A DNA stretch of 64,000 bases from Cryptomeria japonica (taxonomy: Eukaryota > Streptophyta > Pinopsida > Cupressales > Cupressaceae), in the NCBI RefSeq assembly GCF_030272615.1, contig NW_026729194.1, forward strand, positions 62,001-126,000, given 5' to 3'. The translations under genes and the position numbers were made by a program. The stretch's first letter is position 1. Every line of letters starts with the position of its first letter. This document shows, in pieces, positions 56,071-64,000 of this stretch. The notes under the pieces are model-generated. The model saw nothing but the letters and a program-made list of their open reading frames with translations. It ran no database searches and was not told the DNA's origin.

Positions 56071-58051
56071 TGGTGCAACCTAAACTGGTAAAAACCCTCA
56101 AAAGAATCAATCGACTTATGCAGCAATAGAGTCACAACGAAAGAAGAAAGAAAACATAACAAGTTCACATAAGAAGATCATTTAAAGCCTTAGAGATTTT
56201 GGCAATCATTTGGTTATCATCATACTATCATCAGAGAATATCTGGTAATTAACCAGTTACATGTAGGCTTCAAGCCAGATACAATCCAACCGGGACTCTA
56301 AGAATCAAGCGGATCACAACATGTGAATCTCAATCCTTATTCTAAGTTGTACTTTCTCTGCCCCCTACAAATGATACATAACATCATATTTACACCCACC
56401 AAAACACATCTAGGTTGGCCTCATAAAATTACATTCACCAATACAGGAAAATGAAACATGTAAGTAGGTCGGCCCTAAGAATTAGGTAGCTCTTTTTGGA
56501 AAATAACAACCAAGTGATGTGGTTCAGTAGGAAGGTCAGCCACATGCCAAAGAACATCGGAAAAGACCCAAGATGGATCCACATGCTAAGAATCGCATTG
56601 CCAATGAAGGAAAACCAATTGATAAGCACAAGAATTGTCTCAGAACCCATAAATAGTCAATTGGAAGTTATATCTGACTAGAAAAGAACCCAAATGAACT
56701 CAAAATCTATAATCACACACATGAAATTGTATGGAAACCAAAAATAAGATCCACCACAAAGAACAAGCAATATCGGTACCAATCGATAAGAATATAGAAA
56801 GCTACACTAATAACTTGTGAAGTTCGAAAAATGGTGAATGATGGAGATCTAGAGGAAAGCTTTTCTTCCCTCTGAGACGAGACAAAATTTTCACTTCAGA
56901 TTTCTGTTCAAACATATTTTCTGGATTACATTGGAAGAGGGAGGAAAATACACTAGATTCAACCTCTAGAGAAAGAGATTGAATTTTGAGTGATGGTAAG
57001 TGAATCGCCTCTTCTGAGATTGAGATTTGAATTGATTGAATTGTGTACTTATGATCAAGTGTAAAACTGACAAAGATCTGATTATAACTCAAGGTAGAAG
57101 CATAGGATGAAGTTGTGCACTTGGATCTGGCAATAATTTGTCGAAACAAAGTTACCCTACGAATTTGGGAAAAAGCTGCCCAAATCATGGCGGGAATGTA
57201 CATGGTCCTTCGAAAAATCTACGAAATGAAAAGGGTTTTTTTGCCTCTACAAATTTAGCCTGAATATGAAAGTACAATTGTGCACCTACAACCTACACAA
57301 AGAAAAGAGAGGGAAAGGTGTTGGAATTGGGGGTTTTCTTTCAGGTCAAACCCCAATTTTTGAATTAACCAAATGATGAAAGAAAGCACATGGAAGTAAA
57401 TATAAATTAAAGACTGTAATGTAAATCTACTCAAGGGAGGTTGTAGATAGAATGTAGGTAGATTTTCTTGTGTTGAATTGAATGTTGGAATGAATCTCCT
57501 CTTCAATGTTTGAATCCTTAACTTGAATGCAACACCCAACCTTGAAGGGAGACTTGAGAATGCTCAATGCTAGAAAGGAATGCTTGAATGCTCTTGAATT
57601 CTTGAATGCGCAGTCTCATGTATCAGTGTTATTCTTCTTGAACTTATGCCAAATGGGAGGGGAAATGCGACTTAAATACTTGTCAATTAGGGCTAATTGA
57701 CCAATTTTTCATTGTCAATGTGCAACCTCCAAATTACATTTAAAAAGGGTCCTGCCCTAAAATGGGGTAGGGGATAGGGGTGCCACGCCCCTGTCCTACC
57801 CTTTTTTGCAGGAGTGGATGCAGTCTAGTCAGTGCAGAGGGGAAGCAAGATGTGGTTTTCAGGCATCAAGCAAGTCTCTAGTTTTCGATAACGATTAGGG
57901 ATTTGAATCATGTGCATGAGGACCCTAATGTGGTTGAAAATTGCAAGGGTCACAATTTCATGACACTACATAACTAAATAAGAACAAAACTGAAAGAAAA
58001 TATTTTTGGTTGATGCAAGAATGCTCATCGACCAAAGATGCTCCTACATCA
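56071..58051 (-). repeat. 3' LTR of gypsy copy C, interrupted
   Basis: Retains about 130 bases that copy B's 3' LTR has lost, so that loss postdates the duplication. The solo LTR occupies 56816-57970. Confidence 0.85.
56816..57970 (-). mobile_element. Solo LTR nested in the gypsy 3' LTR, unit 2
   Basis: 1155 bases, counterpart of 44100-45264, with the same taact flanks (56811-56815 and 57971-57975). Confidence 0.88.
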
Positions 58052-58099
58052 GACAACCCAAGTAGAAAAAGACGTTCCATGAGAGGAAACTCATGAACA

Positions 58100-59960
58100 T
58101 CTAAAAGGATTCAGAATGAAGATCCCATGCTCATTTCTGATCCAAATATCTTCTTTATCTGAAAACCTCTTCTCTAACTCTTTCAGTGCCTCAAACGGAT
58201 TCTCTAACCTTTGAATCCCTTTGTTTCTCTTTCTTTGCTTCAAATCTACACATTAGCTCAGTTTTTGCAGCCCTGATTTGGTTTTTCTACAAGACTTTAT
58301 CTGATTTGTCACCGTCAACTCTTTGTCGCTCAGTTCCATTTATCCATTAGGTTCAATTGCCAAATCCTTCTGCAAACTTATGTCACCCTCTGATATAATT
58401 TATGCAACTGGTTCTATCAGATCTTTCTTCAAAACCTTCAACATGACCTCTGCAACCAGTTCTTTCAAACCTTTCGGTATAACCTCTACTACTGGTTTCT
58501 CAGTACTGTAACTTTTCTCAGGACTGAGATTCTTCACCTCCCTCTCTTTCTCCTTTAAAGAAATCAATGTGAACTTATGCACATCATTTTCAATAGTAAC
58601 TAGGATTCTTCTATAGTCATGAATAGCTCCTCTATCATAATGCCAACGATTTCCCAACAAGACATGATAGACACTCATAGATACAATATCACATAAAAAT
58701 TCATCTCTAAAAGTCCTAATGTTGAAACTCACCAAACACATCTCCTTTATCTCTATCTTTTGATCATCTTGTAGCCAAATCACCTCATAAGGACAAGGAT
58801 TTTTAAGCCTCTTCAATCCAAGCTTCACAACCATCTTCTTAGATACTAAATTATCAGTCCTCCCTCTATGTACAATGACCTTGCAACACTTACCACCTAA
58901 TTTGCATACAGTCTGGAAAAAACTCTTCCTCTGAGTAGATTCGGTATCCTTTCTTCTGAACATAATGGATTCTCCTTGCTCTGGTGAAAATTCATATCTA
59001 GTACCATCTGGTTCCTCACTTGCCACACAACTTGTTGACATTCCTTTCTTACATTTATAGAATCTATGTCTGGTTTCTCCACACTTGAAACATTTGCCAG
59101 GAAATTCTCTACTGGTACTGATGATACCTTTCCTTGGTGTCTTTTGTTCCAGTTCTTTACTCGACTTAGGTTTTGACTCCTCTTCTTCAACTGGTTTCTT
59201 CATACTATGAGTCATCTTGAATTTCTCCTTTTCCTTAGCCTTAAAAAGAATATTGGAAAGCTTCTTCAACTGTGGAAACCCTCAACATACTCATCTCATC
59301 TTGAATGTTAAAAGCAAGTCCATTGTTGTACCTCGCCACCTTTTCTCTATCCATCTCTCCATGTCCAGATCTGATCAAAACCTTGTATAATTCTTCAATA
59401 TATTCCTTCACAATCATGTTTCTCTGTTTCAGGTTCTACAACTTCTTGAACAATTCCAATTCATAGTCTCCTGGTATGAACTTGGCCTTCAATCTTCCAA
59501 CCACCTGTCTCCATTGGGTAATCTTCAATTCACCATTCTCCACTCTCTCTTTCTGCAATTCTTTCCAACAGAAGGTAGCATGACCTTTCAACTTGGTATG
59601 TTCCAATCGCACTCTTTGTGGGTCCCTGACATCCTCAAACTCAAAGTATTACTCCAACTCTCTGATCTAATCGATCAGATCCTCCGGGTTCAGCGTTGTG
59701 AAAAATTTGGAAACCTCAACTTTATGAACATTACTTGCTTGTTCCACTACTCTTAGGAATATTTCCTCTCTTTCATCTTCTACTCCTTCAGATTCCTCAA
59801 GATCTTCATTAATTTCTTGATATTCATCTTTAGAATCAGGGTTTCTCTGCAAACAATCCAAAGCATTTCAGATCTTATTCCTTACTTCAATCTTGAAGTC
59901 TTCCATCATTTTCTCTACCCTCTAGGGGTTTTTCCTCCTCGGTGGTAGCTCTTCTTCTAC
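58100..59960 (-). pseudogene. Gypsy Gag-protease polyprotein, copy C
   Basis: Minus strand. The Gag N-terminus near 59950-59670 (RNPDSKDEYQEINEDLEESE, VSKFFTTLNPEDLI) is followed by a capsid-like region with stops (LKGHATFCWKELQKERVE). A long open block at 59269-58400 spans a basic region, a knuckle CFKCGETRHRFYKC (CX2CX4HX4C, intact ligands), the protease-like domain and the acidic tail. The active-site DSG reads HRG here. The block YHVLLGNRWHYDRGAIHDYR marks the end of the protease domain. Confidence 0.85.
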
Positions 59961-60138
59961 TCCGGTGAAGTGCCTCAACTCAGCAATCTGACTACCAGTT
60001 TCAATTGCCTCCCCTCGACGATCTATTGAACACGCACACAACTTGCCTCCAATCAACTATCTATCCACCTCAAGGAATGCCTCAATGTTTACAAACAATT
60101 CTTCCACAAGCCAGTCCATAACGAGCTTTGATACCACT

Positions 60139-60930
60139 TGGTGTAGACATAACTACTAAAAACCCTGAAAAGAGTCAATTAGCTTATGTAGCAAGAGAGA
60201 CACAATGTAAGCAGGAAGAAAACATTACAATTTTACATAAATAGAACATTTAAAGCCTTAGAGTTTTTGGCAATCATCCGGTTATCATCAAAGAACATTC
60301 AGTAATCAACTGGTTACATGTAGGATTGAAGCTAGATACTATCCAACCGGGACTCTAAGAATCAACTAGATCACAACATGTGAATCTCAATCCTTATTCT
60401 AAGTTCTAATTTCTCTGCCCCCAACAAATGATACATAACATCATATTTATACTCATCAGAACATGAAGCATTCACCAATATAGGAAAATGAAACATGTAA
60501 TTAGGTCGGCCATAAGAATTAGGTAAATCTTTCTAGAAAATAACAACCAAGTGATGTGGTTCGGCAGTAAGGTCGACCACATGCCAAAGAACATCGAACA
60601 AGGCCCAAGATCGATCCACGTGCCAAAAATCATGTCGATAATGAAGGAAAACCAACTGGTAAGCACAAGAACTATCTCAAGACCCAGAAAAACTCAAGCG
60701 GAAGTGATATCTGACTGGAAAAGAACCCAAATAAACTAAAAATATTGAATCAAGAACATGAAACCATCTACAAACTAAAAAATAAGATCTTCCATGAAGA
60801 ACAAGCAACTCCCGATACCAACTGGTAAGACCACAAAAAACTGCACAAAGAACTAAATAAGAACAAAATTGAAAGGAAATATTTTTGGTTGATGCAAGAT
60901 TGCTCATCTAACGGGGATGCTCCTTCATCA
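60139..60930 (-). repeat. 5' LTR of gypsy copy C
   Basis: 792 bases, uninterrupted. The primer site inside reads TGGTATCAAAG (one change). Confidence 0.86.
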
Positions 60931-61478
60931 CTTTAACTTTAGGTTCTAGATCATCTCTCTCTTGTAGCCTTTTGTTTCTTTTTAGAGGTCTTCTTCTCAA
61001 TTGGCATAGTCTTAATAGGGGTTCTAGGAAAACTCAATATTACCAATGGTAGGATAGACATAAATCTTATCCTTCTTTAACCAAATGCCTCAAAAAATCT
61101 CTGCAAAATAACATCCTTAAATAGTTTATCCATTCTTTTATCATGTCCTTTCTCAGTTTTCTCTTCTCCTAACCTTTCTTCAATTTCTTCCACTATACCA
61201 AAACTAAACTTCTTCTTCATAAATTTCATAAGGAAGCTCAAAATACGTATTATTTTGGGTTCTACTGCCAGAATATAAAAGTTGTCCCTACTTACTAGAA
61301 ATGTGAATGCATCTTTGTATTTCCAAACCACAAATGAAGGAAATCTCTATACCTTTTACATTGTATCATATTTTTTTAACCTGCTAGAGAATATGCTATT
61401 GTTTGCCTTGTTATCTCTTTTCAACCCTCTAATGTTTTCTTTGATTTGTACTTTAATAGGAGATGAACTTCCTTAAAC
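60931..61478 (-). pseudogene. Unknown ORF, N-side fragment, copy C
   Basis: Counterpart of 34653-35193. The open block 61331-61077 has WKYKDAFTFLVSRDNFYILA, KKFSFGIVEEIEERLGEEKT and KLFKDVILQRFFEAFG. Downstream it runs into the gypsy LTR at the same point as the other copies. Confidence 0.62.
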
Positions 61479-62650
61479 ACAATTATCTTTTTCCTGAAGT
61501 TCATTCATAAACATGAAAGCTAAAAAAATAATCCAGGAGCCATACTTGAATTCATACTTACTCACCTTGGTCCTTTTAAGATTATCTAGTAGCTACTACC
61601 TCGTCATCTCACTCAAGTAAAACTTCTCTTCAACCACCACCATTTGATGTTTAATATGAAGTGCAATTATGGTCCTTGAATACATACTTACTCACCTTGG
61701 TCCTTTTAAGATTATCCAGTATGAACAAGGCCATGGATACCCAATGGACATAGGCAACTACCCGACCATGTGGAACCTGAAGGCCAACCCCCAATGCTAG
61801 GAAATATACATAAGGCCCTCAAACAAATAGGGAACCAAAGGATGGAAACTACCTATACCCAAGGGTTAACATACAAAGCAACTCAAGTATACAATTTAGA
61901 CAAGGGCCATATTAGGGACTTACTAGAAAACTCACAATGGTAGAATATTGTACTTACCTAAAGGTTCTATACAAGTGAGATAGGTGTACAACATCAAAAT
62001 CCATCAAAATATGATTCATAATAGTCCATATATACCCTTGAACAATAACAACATCACATATACAAGTAATTCAATGCAAGTCCATTTTTAGGTACACATT
62101 CCATCATGAATCCATCCAAAACACATCTCAAAGCATCAAGAGGTCATAAAAGACCTCACGAGACATCACTAACCTTTCTTACATAAATAAAATAGATCGT
62201 TATACATTCTTTAAACAACATCGTAAACTAACACATTCAAGTCTCATTAACAAATTATTTGTTTCTGAGTGCTCAAATCACCTCCTAACCTCATGAAACT
62301 CATCACAATTTTATGTAATTGGAGCGAAACCATAATAGAACCATATAGGACCAAATTATACTCGAAAAAACCTCCATAATCAATAATTACAAACACAAAA
62401 GGGAAATTAATTCATTTAATGAGTTTTCCAAACATATCTCCAAAAACAACCCTTAAAAATATAGAAATGAAGGCAAAAGGAACATCCATAAGCCAATAAA
62501 AGAAAAAACAATGTCATCATTTAAAAAAAAAAAAATACACAAAAAATGACATGAAAAAACCTCAAAAATATTCCATTCCAATATTATTTGAATGAAAGGA
62601 TAAAAAGTTTAAAAAACCCTGTCACAAATGGGGAGAAATGAAGGCAAGAA
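61479..62650 (-). other. Repeated leader sequence of the unknown ORF, copy C
   Basis: Third copy of the 35194-36352 sequence, with the same paired GGACCAAG/GTGAGTAAGTATG blocks on the minus strand. Similarity ends at gaaatgaaggcaagaa (about 62650). Confidence 0.55.
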
Positions 62651-63835
62651 GGTGAAGAAACTGATGAAGAAATTTTGAGTCCAAATGGCCAACAAACTAG
62701 CCAATCCAAAATAATTTGAAGACAAAAAAATAACAACAAACAAATCCACACATACTCAAGTAAAATCTCTCCAAAAATCTCTTCAAAATCCTCCCCTCTC
62801 CTCACAAAATTCTCTAAAAACTTGCCTAGATTGGATCAATAAATGGGCTCACAAAGACTCCCTCAAACTTCCTCCAAATTTTCTAACAATCAATCCCAAA
62901 TTTCCCTTCCTCCATACACAACAAAATAAGTTATTTTGAGCATAAAACCATTTGCAAAAAAAATATGAAAGAAGCCTCAAAAATCCCTCCAAATTTTTTT
63001 TCCTAAAAACCTCCTCAAATATACAATCCAAAAGGCTCTTCAAAAGCCAACTCTCAAGAGCCTTTCATAGGAAGGTGAAAAAATTCCTAACTAAAAGGTA
63101 ATAATTAAAACCATAAAATTATAATAAAATCCTACCAAATATAACAAAACATATGAATATAAACTTAAAATAACATATATAAACTCAGCTAGGGTTTCTC
63201 ACCAAAAGATTTAAATATTAGAAAGTGGGATAATTCCCCTATAAAATAGCCACTCTAGAATATATAATAAACCAAAATATAAATATAATCATATGTGCAC
63301 CAACAATATATAAATATTTATTCATTATAAAGCATATTCATTCAACAAAACAATATTAGATTAATTATCAAATTATAACCATATTATTCATATATATAAT
63401 ACATTCATGCACACATATATACATACATTAAATATAAATCTAATATCTCAAAGACATAATTAATAAACCATAAATAAAAGTCACAAATGAAATCTGATGA
63501 AATATTTAAATTACTATAAAACACTCAAAAATAACCATTTAACAAGACCCATTTGAAAACTAAGGGTTAACGGATAATGCCTTGATGGCATTCCGATCAG
63601 GTGAATAAGACTGACAATATCATTTATTACGGAGAATTGGTCTAGGGCTGGGACAATGTAATTCCATTACGCTATCTCCACACACCACCAACGAGATTGT
63701 TTTTAGGCATGCTCCAACCTATGGAACCAAATAGAGTCAATGCTTGACACTTACAAACCTACACCACAGAGCGAATGCCCATGCATATATATAAATATAG
63801 CCTAATACATATATAAATATATTGGTGGAGGTGAT
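62651..63835. other. Probable LTR or leader sequence, no gene seen
   Basis: A+T-rich with no recognised coding. It may be the body of the LTR whose minus-strand start is at about 63852. Confidence 0.4.
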
Positions 63836-63868
63836 TCGTGACATTACATGTCCCTCCTAAGAGGGTGA
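63836..63868 (-). other. Candidate purine tract and LTR start
   Basis: Minus strand CTTAGGAGGGACA followed by TGTAATGTCACGAATCACC: a purine tract joined to a TGTAATGTCACG start typical of gypsy LTRs. No LTR partner is available within the window. Confidence 0.4.
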
Positions 63869-64000
63869 TGTAAGATCATCCCCTCTCACCAACAACATGA
63901 ACACACATGATGCATAAATCCATCCAAATGTAACATCTATGTTCATCTATACTAGGGTTAGTGGATCATAAATAATGCAACTACTTAACATTTATACATT

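Larger units (their letters stand above)
56071..60930 (-). mobile_element. Gypsy gag-protease-only element, copy C
   Basis: Same element and insertion site as copy B: cttta at 56066-56070 and 60931-60935, 5' LTR 60139-60930, 3' LTR 56071-58051 with the nested solo LTR. The interior, 58052-60138, has only gag and protease-like coding. Confidence 0.9.
48425..62650. repeat. Tandem duplication, unit 2
   Basis: Repeats unit 1 from within the gypsy LTR onward. It differs by replacing the equivalent of 36353-39222 (GMC upstream region, exons 1 and 2) with 50944-51859. It also extends past the unit 1 end, through the full ORF fragment and leader (60931-62650), showing that unit 2 keeps the original right side. 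Confidence 0.82.

Overview
The window looks like intergenic DNA from a very large, repeat-rich plant nuclear genome, most likely a gymnosperm. This is inferred from the retroelement types (Ty1/copia and Ty3/gypsy with initiator-Met primer sites, and plant LINEs with a DUF4283-type ORF1), very low gene density, high A+T, and a HOTHEAD-like gene with plant-type introns. The species was not identified. Only one gene looks intact: a four-exon GMC oxidoreductase (HOTHEAD / mandelonitrile-lyase-like) on the + strand at 38037-40198. Almost everything else is transposable-element DNA in several stages of decay.

Layout. 1-700: LINE ORF1 remnant. 1597-4108: a ~0.5 kb tandem duplication, one copy of which carries a complete 1.54 kb non-coding LTR retrotransposon (TRIM-like, minus strand), while the other copy preserves the empty site. 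4985-5810: an array of small palindromic motifs. 7820-16196: a gag-only copia element (minus) split by a nested LTR-interior-LTR-interior-LTR array (plus) whose interiors encode a decayed G-patch and zinc-knuckle protein. 16990-20130: decayed coding remnants (an unrecognised ORF, gypsy integrase, copia gag). 21879-23870: two converging LINE pieces. 23985-24685: gypsy integrase C-terminus. 26393-30530: a ~0.69 kb triplication containing the start of a copia LTR, then the rest of that LTR, its primer site and a gag with four zinc-knuckle-like motifs.

33866-62650 is the most informative part. It is a ~14.5 kb tandem duplication. Each unit holds a gypsy LTR, a fragment of an unrecognised minus-strand ORF, GMC sequence, a copia-type LTR, the other half of the same ORF, a gag-protease-only gypsy element inserted in that ORF (target duplication TAAAG on the minus strand), and a solo LTR nested in the gypsy 3' LTR (target duplication TAACT). 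The junction between units is visible at 48418-48424 and shows an AACT microhomology. Unit 2 lost the promoter and first two exons of the GMC gene and gained an inverted ~210 bp piece of it, so a GMC pseudogene now sits next to an inverted repeat of its own coding sequence.

How the parts relate: no operon or pathway is present. The order of events can be read from nesting: ORF-bearing LTR element, then gypsy insertion, then solo-LTR insertion, then tandem duplication, then rearrangement of the second GMC copy. The candidates for something undescribed are the unrecognised coiled-coil ORF element, the G-patch element array, the TRIM with an internal 41-bp minisatellite, and the GMC inverted repeat as a possible small-RNA source.
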